This document shows, piece by piece, positions 1-13,002 of a DNA stretch of 64,000 bases. The stretch covers positions 806,001 to 870,000 of the forward strand of contig NZ_CP030060.1 in the NCBI RefSeq assembly GCF_015291745.1, read 5' to 3'. Source of the DNA: Bradyrhizobium sp. CCBAU 53351 (GTDB lineage: Bacteria > Pseudomonadota > Alphaproteobacteria > Rhizobiales > Xanthobacteraceae). The number at the start of each line of letters is the position of its first letter. The stretch's first letter is position 1. A program made the position numbers and the translations under genes. Under the pieces are notes generated by a model, which made no database searches, was not told the DNA's origin, and was given only the letters and a program-made list of their open reading frames with translations.

Positions 1-1155
1 GATTCCGTTCGGCGGGCCGAACTGTGTTTGGTCGCTCTTCGAGTACATGCCCATGATTAACGTTATGGCCAAATGCGCAGAGCCCCACACTGGGTGCTGC
101 TGCAAGTCTAGTGTCCTGAACCAGAGCATTGGATCGGCAGAAGCGCTCGATTGAATTGGTCCATGGAAATGGTTTTGGATCGGCGTTGTGCCGTTCGATG
201 AATGAAGCGATGTCGGCCCTGACGGCGGCAATGCTCCGATAGACGCTGCGCCTGATGTTCTTGTCGGTCAGGAGCTCGAAGAAGCGCTCCTGATTGAGCC
301 ATGACGAGCTGGTCGGGGTCAGGTGCACATGCCAACGCGGCCTTTTAACTAGCCATCGCCGGATCAGCGGGGTCGTGTGCGTGGCGTAGTTGTCCATGAC
401 GAGATGGACGTCGAGCCGGCGCGGGCTGGGTCTCGTCGAGGAGCTTGCAAAATTCGGCGGCGCGGTGAAGTCGGTAGCACTTGCCGATGACCCGTCCGGT
501 CGCAATATCGAGGGCGCGACCAGCGAGGTGGTGCCATGCCTTTTGTAGTCATGGCTCCTTCGGGCCGGCTGGCCAGGTCGCATCGGCCACATCGGCTGGC
601 TGCGATCCAGAGCCTGGATTTGGGATTTGTCGCTCACACACGGGACGATGGCGTGCTGCGGCGGCGAGACGTAAAGCCGACGACGTCGCGGACCTTGGCC
701 AGTAGGTACGGGTCTGTCGAGAGCTTGAACGTCTCCATCCGATGCGGCTGGCCCGAAGGCCCGCCAGATGCGTTGAACCGTCGACACCAACAGACCGCTC
801 GCCTTTGCCATGCTGCGGGAGCTCCAATGCGTGGCGGGGCAGTTCTCCAGCGTTCGCACGGTCACGACTTCGATTCGGACATCATCAACCGTGCGCGGAG
901 CCCCGGAACGCGGCTCGTCGTGAAGCCCGGCCACGCGCTGCTCTACAAAAACGGTGGCGCGACTTGCCTACCGTCCCGCCGCTCCAGGCGCAGCTTGGCC
1001 GCCACTTTCTTGTTCTGTCCTCCCTCCGCGCAGGTCAACACAATCCGGGCTTTCAGAGCCAGCGCCTGCGCCGTGTTCCGCCGCTTCGTCAGTGACGTCA
1101 GTGCGGCACGCTCATCATCGCTCAATATCAGGGGCGCAAGTAGCTGGACCGACAT
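1..1155 (-). pseudogene. IS630-family transposase, decayed, cut by window edge
   Basis: The gene reads right to left. The N-terminal part is open from an ATG near 1155 (residues LSDDERAALTSL, then a helix-turn-helix-like stretch). The C-terminal half can be followed to the window edge only by changing frame several times; a VMDNYATHT stretch near 385-400 holds the second catalytic Asp region typical of IS630 enzymes. The frame changes mean no full transposase can be made. A weaker relic of a similar element lies at about 33020-33680. Family call is solid; exact IS unknown. Confidence 0.8.
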
Positions 1156-1650
1156 CAAATCCTTCGTCGCTATTCCAGCACCCAGCTCTGGCACAACCAA
1201 GCGAATCCAATGCGATTTTACGATTGCGAACTTGTGAGTCAGGACAGTAGTCATCTGGAATGCAAGTTCGTCACCGCCGGCGAGCTCGCTCGACGGCTCA
1301 CGGCTTTGTTATGGGGGCAAAGATGCTTTCGGTCTCGATCAATGGATCGTGGATACTGCGAGGAGCGAACTGGCCTCGCTTGCGCAAGAGATCGACCGCG
1401 ACATTGCAGCTGTCGCGGAGCCATCACCCAACCCTAGAGCACTATCCCCATCGACGGGCTCTTATGGTCCCTGCTGTCCGGAACGGAATCTCCGCATCGA
1501 TAAGTGTAGCCTCTGCCGAGATTAGGTTGCGGCGCGGTGAGTAGGCCTCGGTGTGCTGACGTCGAGGCTCGATGTGGACGGCGGTAACTAACACAAGTCC
1601 AAATAGCGGCCGATCGATCAAGTTGCACGGTCGTCGGCGGGCTCTCTTTG
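1156..1650. other. No supported gene
   Basis: Between the IS630 relic and the small secreted gene. One plus-strand frame (about 1233-1523) stays open and reads plausibly in the middle (DAFGLDQWIVDTARSELA), but it has no start codon and no family I recognise. It may be a fragment of a lost gene. Confidence 0.4.
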
Positions 1651-1893
1651 TCAGGTGCGGCAGTTGCCGCGCCGTTGATGGCCGCAAATCAGCCGGCCTG
1701 GATGTTTAATTCTCTCTTCCTCAGAACAAGGAACCGGCACCCGGCGGCACGCCGCACCCGGGTCATCAGGGTCCCAGGGAGTCTCCCGGGCGGGGGGCTC
1801 CTGCGCGCCTTCCGGTGGGCCCTCTTGCGTGCGGGCTGAAGCAGTGCCTACCAACAAAAGCAGTGCGGCCGTAGTCAAAAGCGCGCGTTTCAT
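1651..1893 (-). CDS. Small secreted protein, unknown function
   Basis: 80 aa. Residues 1-21 (MKR, then a leucine/alanine-rich core ending TASA) form a clear Sec signal peptide with a likely cleavage after ASA. The mature part is short, Pro/Glu-rich, with four cysteines, and would be periplasmic or exported. The Shine-Dalgarno sequence is weak (GGAA). No domain recognised. It stands alone between IS relics. The signal peptide is the main reason to believe it; the C-terminus could be altered by decay. Confidence 0.5.
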   Translation of the reverse strand: MKRALLTTAALLLLVGTASARTQEGPPEGAQEPPARETPWDPDDPGAACRRVPVPCSEEERIKHPGRLICGHQRRGNCRT

Positions 1894-2660
1894 CCGGTTT
1901 CCACTAGAACAGATACGAGAACTCCACAGCCAAGTATGCCATCCCAGGTGCTAAGGAGTAGCCGGCGTTGGTTCACCAGAGGTCTCGACTTCATTCCAGG
2001 ATCGTACAATGTGACGCTAGGTGCGATTCAAGCCTTTTCATAACGGAGGCACAAAGTATCAACCTCACATCGCTTAGGTCAGCGCTCCCGACGGCATCGA
2101 GCGGGAGGGCGTGATTGCTGCCGGCCCCAACGTAGTGCCCGTCCTGGCGATCGGCCTGGCTTGTCGAAGCTCGGCGAACGCGTGACATAGACGCCGCAGG
2201 AGATTCCAGCTCAGCTACCATCTCCACCATTGTGCGGCGGCTGGTCTTGGCCATGAACAAGGCCCAGTCGATGACGGCGTCCACAGGTTTGCTGATCGCT
2301 TCGGTTTGTGCACTCTTACCGAGCTTGTCCGAGATCGCCCAGGATACCGGAATAGCGCCAGCACGGCGATCAGCAAAGCATGCTCTGCGTGCTCCATGCG
2401 TCCATGTGCGGTCATGAGTTCTTCGTAACTCGACAGTCACTCGCAACAGGCATGGATAGTGTTGCCGGAGCATGTCGGCGCCGGAGATGCACCTGGATGC
2501 AGACCTCGATCCGGCACTGGAGATGAATGCCGACGTATACCTGCATGACTGACAGCGAGATGGCCAAGACATTCCTCGACAGAGCGACGCCCCGGAGTGC
2601 CTAGACGCCACGTGTTCCATGCGTTCTCTTTTACAATTGCTTGCCGCCTGGAACGTCGTT
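1894..2660. other. Degenerate stretch, no supported gene
   Basis: A long minus-strand open frame (1991-2620) has mixed character. Parts of two frames around 2215-2420 look once coding (for example KPVDAVIDWALFMAKTSRRTMVEMVAELESPA), which suggests a frameshifted relic. No family recognised. Confidence 0.35.
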
Positions 2661-2680
2661 ATCAGGTTCGAATAAACTCA

Positions 2681-3900
2681 CGGACATATTGGTCATCGCG
2701 GAGCCTGATTCTCCCGATATCGACGGCATGTTCGCCTCCTCTTCCGAGCTCCGCTAATGGGCCTCCTGCCCCCGCCAGCAAGCGAAGCTGGTAAGGGGCG
2801 GCAAAGACAAGGAGCACACCATGTCTCAGACACCCAATACCGCGATCGCCGTGATCGGCATCGATATCGGCAAGAACTCGTTCAACGTCGTCGGCCACGA
2901 TGCGCGCGGCGCCATCGTTCTGCGTCAAAAGTGACCGCGTGGGCAAGTGGAGGCGCGGCTCGCAAATCTGCCGCGTTGCCTGATCGGTATGGAAGCCTGC
3001 GTCGGCGCACATCACCTGAGCCGCAAACTCGCATCGCTTGGTCACGATGCGAGGTTGATGCCGGCCAAATATGTCCGCCCCTATAGCAGGGGACAGGAGA
3101 ACGACTTCAATGACGCCGAAGCGATTGCCGAAGCCGTGCAGCGCCCGACGATGAAGTTCGTGGCGACCAAGACCGCGGAGCAACTGGATCTGCAGGCGCT
3201 GCACCGGGTGCGCGAGCGGCTGGTATCGCAACGCACCGGCATCATCAACCAGATTCGCGCCTTCATGTTGGAGCGCGGGATCGCCGTGCGCCAAGGTATC
3301 GGCTTCTTGCGCACCGAACTGCCCACCATCCTTGCGACGCGCGCCGATGCCCTGTCGCCACGCATGTTGCGTGTCATCGAGGAGCTGGCAGGCGACTGGC
3401 ACCGGCTGGATCAGCGCATCGATGGCCTCTCCGGCGAGATTGAAGCATTGGCCCGTCAAGATCAGGCATGCTCGCGCCTAATGACGGTGCCTGGCATCGG
3501 GCCGATCATTTCGAGCGCCATGGTGGCCGCGATCGGCACCGGAGACGTATTCTCCAAAGGCCGCGACTTCGGCGCTTGGCTTGCCCAAGCAGATCTCGAC
3601 GGGAGACCGCACGATCCTCGGCAAAATCTCGAGGCGCGGCAATCGCTACCTGCGCGTTCTGTTCGTGCAGGCGGCGTGCGTTGTGCTGGTCAGGATAAAG
3701 AACTGGGAAAGTTATGGGCTCAAGTCCTGGATCGAAGCCGCCAAAAGGCGGTTGCACCACAACGTGCTCGCGATCGCGCTCGCCAACAAGCTTGCCCGCA
3801 TCGCCTGGGCGGTGCTGGCCAAAGGACGCGCCTTCGAGCTGACGAGGACTGACGATGCAGGCGTCCGACCCGCTTGATCCTCGCGCCGTGCTGGGCGCGG
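2681..3900 (+). mobile_element. IS110-family element, decayed
   Basis: Left noncoding part from about 2681 plus the broken transposase at 2821-3877. A diverged copy of the left 70 bp recurs at 5123-5192 without a transposase behind it, which helps define this end. Terminal boundaries were not resolved because IS110 elements lack clear terminal repeats. Confidence 0.65.
2821..3877 (+). pseudogene. IS110 transposase with nonsense and frameshift mutations
   Basis: Starts ATG at 2821 (AVIGIDIGKNSFNVVG holds the first acidic residue of the DEDD nuclease domain). Codon 2932-2934 is TGA where relatives have Trp (LRQK-stop-SRGQ). The same frame then continues through IGMEACVGAHH, NDFNDAEAIAEA and the MTVPGIGPI helix-hairpin-helix. 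Near 3585 a short deletion shifts frame; the C-terminal domain (GDRTILGKISRRGNRYLR) resumes in another frame and ends at 3877. One stop plus one frameshift make it inactive. Confidence 0.88.
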
Positions 3901-4390
3901 TCAAGGCGCAGCCTGGCAACGCCGGAGCCAGCCGCAAGCCAAGCGCGACGGCTGGCCTTGACCGCCCCTGCGCGCGACGCGATCGACGTTCTGCGGGCCG
4001 GGACGAAGGAACGGCCCTTGGCTCGAACAAAGGAACTGAGCAAAATGAGGAGCAAGCGATGACGTAAGCCCCTATCAATAATTTCCAGCCGAGGTCTGCG
4101 AGAGGATGAGACGAGATGGAGGTTCGGTCTTCCCGGCGCATGCGAACACTGGTGACCCGAATGGTCCAATCGAGGCCTGTCCGCTAACGAGAACGCACGC
4201 GCGCTGATATCCATGGTGGCCGGAGCAAATGCTCCAATCAAAGGCCGGATACATTGATGCAAGACCGCTCACCGCCAGCTCGGCGAAACCACTTGCAACG
4301 CACGGCCGGACCATACATCGGGGTCATTTATATTGCTCCTTGCTATAGATCCGCTTCACCAGTAGCCGACAGTTTCGTCTCGCCGGTCGG
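3878..4390. other. No supported gene
   Basis: Includes the 3' noncoding part of the IS110 relic (to about 4070). The remaining open frames have no homology I recognise and no ribosome-binding site. Confidence 0.4.
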
Positions 4391-4801
4391 TCACAAATCC
4401 GGGCAGTCGTACTGGCGATAACAACAGTGGCGTCCGTAACAACCGTGCCTATAACCGTGGCAGGGATATGCGCGGAACGGGTACGACCGCGGGCCGGTAT
4501 GGTACGGACTGCAGCCATAACTGACCGGAGGGTATCCATAAGGCGGCTCCGCATATACGCAATAAGGGCCATAACAGCCGCCGCTCGTACTTGCGCCACG
4601 GAAGAGTTCGGCTCTTGCAAGACTGGAGATCCTCCGTTCGCAGTTGCAGTGAGAGACAGGGGACATCGTGGTCGTGCCTCCAGGAAAGGCCTGCACGACT
4701 CCGACACTCCTCGGCATCGGCGCTGCCGTCGCCAGCTCCAACTGGACAACCATCAGGACTCCCACCACCGTACAGCTCAATAGGGACTTCCAGCTGCTCA
4801 T
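4391..4801 (-). CDS. Secreted Tyr/Gly/Cys-rich small protein
   Basis: 136 aa from the ATG at 4801, chosen because AAGGAG lies 8-13 nt upstream (4809-4814); a longer frame to 4933 lacks such a site. Residues 1-27 form a signal peptide (hydrophobic core VVGVLMVVQLEL, then ATAA). The mature C-terminal half is a low-complexity run of Tyr, Gly, Pro, His and about ten Cys (YGPYCVYAEPPYGYPP; HGYRHGCYGRHCCY), suggesting a structural, metal-binding or disulfide-rich envelope or extracellular role. No enzymatic motif. Function unknown. Confidence 0.65.
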   Translation of the reverse strand: MSSWKSLLSCTVVGVLMVVQLELATAAPMPRSVGVVQAFPGGTTTMSPVSHCNCERRISSLARAELFRGASTSGGCYGPYCVYAEPPYGYPPVSYGCSPYHTGPRSYPFRAYPCHGYRHGCYGRHCCYRQYDCPDL

Positions 4802-5586
4802 CGTTCGACTCCTTATCACGGTCGTTTCGACAGTCGGCTCCAAGATGTCGTCAAAAAGCTCCCGCCTGGCGGCCTGCGCAGCCAGTGCTGCTGATCCAAA
4901 TATTGGCTGCCGCCAATCAAGTGCCACAGCCACATGATCGCTACGCTACTTTCCTACCCCAATGCCAAGACGTATAGCGCTTGCTTGGCGAACGAAAGCA
5001 GCACTCCACCGGCTGCGAGAGCGGCCACGCAGAGTGCCAAGATCACCGCGCGCTCCATGCTTTACCGTTTTAGGCGGTCGTGAGCGCCCGAAGGTGGGAT
5101 CGGTCGAACAGTATCTTGGATAATGGACGTATTGGTCAGCGCGTAGCCTGATCTTATTGATATCGACCGCATCTCGAGCACGCCTTCTCCGCCATTTACA
5201 ATTCCCCTCCAGGGCCAAATAAACCTCCCCGGAGTAGCTCCGGGCAAGCCTCTCAAGGAGAGGATCAGCAAGTCCGATGCCATCGGCGGGAGCATGACAG
5301 TTCTGACACGTATAAATGAGTTAGGGGATTCTGAGCACCATTGCGAGAGCGTCGCGACGCCATGTTAGTGCGACAACTGTCCCGAGTCTGACAGACGGGG
5401 ACGTCAGTTGCGTTCTGGTGTTGATCCCATAATCAGACGTAGCACAGCTGCCCTCACTCTACAGCAGGCCTGCCGCTTCAGCTGGAGCATCGCGTTCCTC
5501 GCACCGTCGCCGCCATCGGTCAAAACGAGCAAACTGTGGCGCCTGAGCCGCTCGTGCAAGTCGCGTCCCGGTATAGGCAGCGTTCT
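4802..5586. other. Intergenic, contains an IS110 left-end relic
   Basis: No gene supported. Positions 5123-5192 are a diverged repeat of 2680-2748, the left end of the IS110 element at 2.7 kb, so a second copy once stood or was truncated here. Confidence 0.45.
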
Positions 5587-5662
5587 TTGCTGCCAGTTCA
5601 GCGACAACCGGCGGCCACACTCGCTCGCGGACATCGAGTCAATCGCGCCGACGGGCGCCTAG
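5587..5662 (+). repeat. IS91-type terminal remnant, left part
   Basis: About 76 bp similar to 54585-54664, the 3' noncoding part of the IS91 element at 52-54.8 kb. Its continuation is found at 9700-9800, on the far side of IS21 copy 1, so the IS21 inserted into this remnant. The uninterrupted arrangement at 54.66 kb acts as the empty site. Confidence 0.75.
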
Positions 5663-5982
5663 TGTCGCGCGACGATCAGGATGGAAGGCAGCGTCAATCA
5701 AGGTGAGAGAGTTTCGCTGGGCTCGTGACGGAGGGAGGGCGTAGCCCGACCGGAGTTACGAGCCCAGCGTCGGCGCGATCCCGAGGAGGACCGCGCCGAC
5801 TGGTGATCGCGGCCGGCGGGGTTATGCAAGTGGTTCTTCCGCCAAGAGGAATCACTCGCTTGCCCGGCCGACACATCACAGATCACCAGATGAGATGGGA
5901 TGGTTGCCGCCCTCCCCAGACGGCATCGTAATGTGCCAAGAACGCAGTGTTTGAACCCCGAAGCGAAGAGGACGGCAAATTG

Positions 5983-7008
5983 ATGGATACGGTGATCGGA
6001 GTGGATCTAGCCAAGAATGTGTTTCAGCTCCACGGGGCGTCAATGGCGGGACACTTGAAATTTCGAAAGAAACTGTCGCGGCTTCAGTTTCGGAAGTTCA
6101 TGGCGGGCCACCCATCGGCAGTGGTGGTGATGGAAGCCTGTGGCAGCGCCCACTATTGGGCACGGGAGATGGTCAAGCTCGGCCATGAAGTGAAACTGAT
6201 CGCTCCGCAATATGTGAAGCCTTTTGTGAAACGCCAAAAGAACGACGCGGCTGATGCCGAAGCAATCGTGATCGCGGCACAGCGCCCCGAGATGCGCTTC
6301 GTCGAGCCGAAATCGGAAGAACAGCAGGCCAGGGCAGTGCTCTTTCGGGCTCGGAAGCGCCTTGTTCATCAGCGCACCGATCTGGTGAATGCGCTGCGTT
6401 CTGTTCTCTACGAATTCGGCCATATCATCCCGCAAGGAATCGAACAACTTAAACGCATTGACGCAATCCTCGAAGATCCGAACAGCGATCTACCAGAACT
6501 GGTCCGCGAGGAATGTCGGAGTCTCATTGATCAGATCGCCTACAAGACGGAGCGGATCGATGCCAAGGCAGAGCAGCTCAAGAAGTTGGCGACGCGGACG
6601 GTCACGGCGCAGCGGCTGCAGACAATGCCGGGGGTCGGCCCGCTGACCGCACTCGCGATCGAGGCTTTCGCGCCCGACATGGCGGCCTTTCGACGTGGCC
6701 GAGACTTCGCGGCTTGGCTCGGCTTGGTCCCACGGCAACATTCCTCAGGGGGAAAGGAAAGGCTCGGACGCGTTTCGAAGGAAGGACAGGCGGACATTCG
6801 CCAGTTGCTCATCGTTGGGGCGATGTCGCGGCTGAACTGGCTCGGGCGCAAGTCGATCCCTAGCGGATCCTGGCTGGCGCAGATGCTGGCGAGGAAGCCG
6901 CGCATGCTTGTGGCGATCGCCTTGGCGAACAAGATGGCTCGGACGATTTGGGCCATGCTCACCCGGAAGGAGGATTATCGGAACCCAGCGCAGGCAGTGA
7001 CGGCATGA
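5983..7008 (+). CDS. IS1111-type DEDD transposase (copy 1)
   Basis: 341 aa from the ATG at 5983; a GTG at 5947 in frame would add 12 aa, but relatives begin with the TVIGVDLAKNVFQ segment. The RuvC-like DEDD domain is complete: Asp in VIGVDLAKNV, Glu in VVMEACGSAH, two Asp in QKNDAADAEAI. The helix-hairpin-helix segment TMPGVGPLTALAIEA and the C-terminal Tnp domain with the conserved serine (LVPRQHSSGGKERLG) follow. Looks intact. In this family the enzyme acts with an RNA from the element's own noncoding end to choose its target. Confidence 0.92.
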   Translation: MDTVIGVDLAKNVFQLHGASMAGHLKFRKKLSRLQFRKFMAGHPSAVVVMEACGSAHYWAREMVKLGHEVKLIAPQYVKPFVKRQKNDAADAEAIVIAAQRPEMRFVEPKSEEQQARAVLFRARKRLVHQRTDLVNALRSVLYEFGHIIPQGIEQLKRIDAILEDPNSDLPELVREECRSLIDQIAYKTERIDAKAEQLKKLATRTVTAQRLQTMPGVGPLTALAIEAFAPDMAAFRRGRDFAAWLGLVPRQHSSGGKERLGRVSKEGQADIRQLLIVGAMSRLNWLGRKSIPSGSWLAQMLARKPRMLVAIALANKMARTIWAMLTRKEDYRNPAQAVTA

Positions 7009-9571
<2,563 letters not shown>

Positions 9572-9699
9572 CGCTGCGCGACAATCAGAGTTCAACAAAA
9601 CTCTTGCGCGCGACAATCATCGCGGCAATCATCATCAGGCCGCGACACGCCTCGCCATCCTGATTGCCGCGCACTTCCTACCCAGATTGCCGCGCTACA

Positions 9700-9800
9700 G
9701 CCTAGATCAAGCCCCCATAGTTACACGCTCACAAGACGTGGCTTCGTTCGATCCAGCGTCAAATAGGTCCCGTGCTGGACTTGCGGCGAGATCTGCGAGC
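9700..9800 (+). repeat. IS91-type terminal remnant, right part
   Basis: About 100 bp matching 54659-54760 at high identity (CAAATAGGTCCCG and GGCGAGATCTGCGA shared). Begins with the second copy of the IS21 target duplication GCCTAG. It lacks the right arm of the hairpin that closes the repeat at 54761-54777. Confidence 0.75.
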
Positions 9801-9908
9801 GAGCGTCGACAATGCCGGCTCATACGAGGAGTCCCCACCGCGCCCTGCCTCCCGCCCTGGCACCGATACGCTCGACCAGCGCTCTTCACACGCGGCCGGG
9901 CCGAGTTC

Positions 9909-10171
9909 TTACTTGAAGAGCGTCGCCCACAGGCAGCCGACCATCTCGCGTGCAATGGCGGTGGTGACGATCACCCCGGCTTTGCTGGCCGCCGACAAGG
10001 GGTGATAGAGGATGCACAGCTTGACCTGGGCTCTTTGCCCGCTTGTTGATTGGTCGGCGCGATTAGGATGATCCCTAAGTTGCGAACTTCCTCGCCGCGC
10101 ACTCCTTGGGCCATCGCAACCGAAATCGTTGCCTTGTGTACATCCAGCCCTACGAAAATGCTATGGTTCAT
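9909..10171 (-). pseudogene. IS110-family transposase, internal deletion
   Basis: N-terminus intact from ATG 10171 (NHSIFVGLDVHKATISVAMA, with the first catalytic Asp) for about 40 codons. The sequence then jumps to the family's C-terminal helix (VIVTTAIAREMVGCLWA) in another frame, ending at 9909. Most of the protein is deleted. Confidence 0.75.
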
Positions 10172-10277
10172 CAGGCCCGCTCCCCATGCTTGGGGTTCGG
10201 CGCCGGACCATCCGGCGCAACCCTCGATAGGAGCTTGCCGCGGGGCCGCCCGTCACCTCACAGGGCGGACAAAGGGT

Positions 10278-10484
10278 CTAGGGGATGCTGAGGTCCTCTG
10301 CAAAGGTTCGGCCTGCCGCACTGGTCCTGAGCTCGTAGCAAATTCGTATGCCTTCGGCTAAGTCGCTTCTTCCGGCTTTTGCGACCGCGCTGGCGTGTAC
10401 GAATACGTCCGGACCTCCGTCATCCGGTCTGATGAAGCCATATCCCTTTCTTGCGTTGAACCATTTCACGATACCTGTTGCCAT
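10278..10484 (-). CDS. Cold-shock-domain protein (CspA family)
   Basis: 68 aa from ATG 10484 (ATGIVKWFNARKGYGFI); GGAG lies about 10 nt upstream, and a longer frame to 10619 has no site. RNA-binding motifs RNP1 (KGYGFI) and RNP2 (DVFVHASAV) are both present. Length is standard for CspA proteins, single-stranded nucleic-acid chaperones of the cytoplasm. It stands alone between IS relics. Which of the usual several csp paralogues it is cannot be told. Confidence 0.9.
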   Translation of the reverse strand: MATGIVKWFNARKGYGFIRPDDGGPDVFVHASAVAKAGRSDLAEGIRICYELRTSAAGRTFAEDLSIP

Positions 10485-11519
10485 GTGTCGAACTCCGGCG
10501 TCTTCAAAAGCTAACAAAAAGTACGCACTCAGCCAGCGAAGCTCATGCCGCACGCAAGGGCGCTGTAGAACAATGTAAGATTGCGAAAGAAGGTAAAAAG
10601 CCGTCGGTATGCCATACAATTGCGTATCTCACTTGATGCGCTCGCTTGTGCTCCATGAAAAGTGCGATCGCGGCGCGACAAGATTGCGGACTTTGGTGCA
10701 CTGTCAGCTTGCCGTTGCTCAACGCAAGGCGTCATTATCGCATGTCCGAGCGACGCAGGTTGGAAGAAGAGTGAAAGGTGGTGGTGACCGTCATTCGCCG
10801 TCAGGCGCACCGCTCGGCGCAAAGCGGTCGAGCAAGTGCGCCGGTCGGTTTGGATGAGATCTACGGCGGTGAAAGCGGACACGGCGCTAGTGGGGGCAGC
10901 TGTGGCCGCTCGCATGGAATCCAAGCGAGAGCTCATGTCGCTACTTCGGATATAAGATGCACCGCCGCTTGCGATTGCAGCGCCTCGGCGCCAAAGTGTT
11001 GGCAGAAGTATCCTGACAAAAGTCATCGAGCACCTGTTCTCGCGAGAGACCAATGCATCTATTCTCATTGGCCGTTAAGCAAGTAGCGTGCCGCGCCTTA
11101 TGACAACGGGACCAACTGCCGACTAGGTTGCTCTGCCGTTTTGGTTCTGGTGATGTAGGAGTGTGGGAGAGACTATGCTCCTGCTCGCAGCATTGCCTCG
11201 GCCGCAGAACATTTGGGCCGTTGCCCAGAAGCTTGAGAGTGACGCTCAATCTCCTGAGATAGGTCCTGGCGCTATGAGGGAGAGGCTCTTGCCGCATGTA
11301 GGCGGTCCATGACGGTATGCGCGGCAGCAGTTGCAGCGCCCATGCTGCCATCGTTGGACATCTAACATGGGCAGCTGGCGCAAAACTAACAATAATCGTA
11401 CTGCCTGGTGTTAGATCAAGCGCACCGTTGCTGAAACCCGGCGGACGCGCGCTTGGCCCGACAAGTGGCGCGGACGATCTCGGGGACCGCGAGCAGGCCT
11501 GGAGCACTTCGGGATCAGG
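10485..11519. other. No supported gene
   Basis: About 1 kb with only overlapping open frames of implausible composition. Parts of the leftmost IS110 relic (next feature) may extend into its right end. Confidence 0.4.
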
Positions 11520-11860
11520 TGCGCGTGCAGGATCGATTGCACCTCGTTCTTGAGCCGCGCGATGCCGCACGACCTGGTAGCGCCGCGCCGCTAGCCGACG
11601 CTTGCGTTCCGTCTCTGCGTCAGGCGTCCGGATCTGCGGCAGGTGCCGCGGGCGCCTGCAGACACGCGAGTGTGCCGGCATCGATCTTGTCGGTCTCGAC
11701 TTGAGCCTGGGCGATCGCCTTCACCTGATGCGAATTGGCGACAATCACGCGTGCCACGAACGACGCCAGAACCGGCGACACCGCCACTCTGTTCGCGGTC
11801 GCTTCGACCACCACCGCATCACTGGCCAGCAGGGTCTTGCCAAAACCGTCCAACGCAGTC
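11520..11860 (-). pseudogene. IS110-family transposase fragment
   Basis: Minus-strand text GFGKTLLASDAVVVEATAN, then VKAIAQAQVETDKIDAGTLA (the acidic DxxD part of the DEDD domain), and after a frame change TPDAETERKRRLAARRYQVV. This is the N-terminal third of an IS110 transposase different from the others in the window. Both ends decayed. Confidence 0.72.
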
Positions 11861-12194
11861 CGCGTCTATATCAATACGGCCCGCATGTCGGAGGCTGCCA
11901 TCCTCCCAAACCACCACCTCTCCGAGGTTCGGACGTCGATGTCAATCACCCGTCGCACTTGCACCTCCTGCCAAATCAGACCACATGACGGGAGCTACGG
12001 GCGACACGACAACTACGGATGCGCGCTCTCAGCGCAACCGGGCTGGTCGCAGAGGCGGCCAGCTACTAACCCGAGCTCGTGGCTGATCGTATGCATCGGC
12101 CTGCCCGCACCTTGGTGCTCCCGGTGCCTCTCTCCCGATGGTTGCACCATACGCCACTATCTTGAATATCGCAGCGGGACATCGGCACCGAGAA
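11861..12194. other. No supported gene
   Basis: Possible upstream extension of the IS110 relic (VIDIDVRTSERWW on the minus strand) and the eroded border of the IS256 fragment. Nothing else seen. Confidence 0.35.
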
Positions 12195-12480
12195 ACTCAA
12201 ATACCGGTTACCAATCCGATCGAGCGCCTCAACGGCAAGATCAAGCGGCGATCCGAGGTCGTCGGCATCTTCCCTAACGGAGACGCAATCGCCGACCTAA
12301 TCGATGCGACCCTGTCGAGCAGAACGACGAATGTGCGGTCCAGGCGCCCGCTACATGACGCCGGAAAGCATCGCGCCATTAAGCGATGAATTCATCGTCG
12401 GTCTGCCCGACGTGGCAGGCTGATGCCTTCCGACCCGCCTGCCGGAAAATCGCAGGTAACCTACCGTCAGCTACACCATG
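12195..12480 (+). pseudogene. IS256-family transposase 3' fragment
   Basis: Reads TNPIERLNGKIKRRSEVVGIFPN, a C-terminal IS256 signature, then after one frameshift a tail ending in PLSDEFIVGLPDVAG. An eroded copy of the 3' noncoding end follows to about 12480. About 75 codons remain of roughly 400. Confidence 0.8.
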
Positions 12481-12844
12481 CCCCGGCAGGGTGCTGGCAG
12501 CGGAGCTTGCGTCAATTGGATCGAACGTCTCTTCGTTTCTCAGCATTTGAGGCGCGGTATCTACCCGTCGAGGAGCGGCCTAGGCATCAACACGGCGATC
12601 TTGTGAGACGAAGTGTTCAAGCGTCCCACAGGATGCTCGCCGATGGCATCTTATGGTTCATCAGTGCAGGGTTGACCAAGCAATTTAGCGGCAGAGCTCC
12701 AATCGATGCTTCGGATGCCCTGCTTAAACCAGTCAACCCATTTCTTGCTTATGAAAATCGCGTAGCAGCCTGAGAGAGGATCACGCTCACGCGGGGCCAT
12801 CGGGGCTGCGAAAGGATGCAGCCGTTGCCCCTGAGCCTAGCAGA
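12481..12844. other. No supported gene
   Basis: Intergenic between the IS256 relic and rpoN. An open frame here begins inside the IS relic and has no recognisable product. Confidence 0.4.
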
Positions 12845-12881
12845 ACGGCCGTCGGGGCGACTTAACGCCCCAATTGGCCGT
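12845..12881 (-). terminator. Strong hairpin downstream of rpoN
   Basis: GGGGCG (12854-12859), loop ACTTAA, CGCCCC (12866-12871), extended by ACGGCC/GGCCGT outside. It lies about 120 bp past the rpoN stop. No T-run follows on the minus strand, so terminator function is uncertain. Confidence 0.35.
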
Positions 12882-13002
12882 CTTCAATCTAAGGGCTTTA
12901 GGCGGTTGGGGGCAATCCCCGGCGCCTAGCAAGCTTGATGGTCCTGCCTGACAGCTCAACTATGCGTTTCTCCGCCGCTGTGAACGAAATCCTTCAATAG
13001 GA

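Noticed and set aside
2662..3459. 265-codon minus-strand frame
   Set aside because: Antisense shadow of the IS110 transposase; same for antisense frames at 7515-8627, 23757-24683 and 60337-61479 (its IS21 part).
10529..11068. 179-codon minus-strand frame upstream of the cold-shock gene
   Set aside because: No family, no start signal, biased composition.
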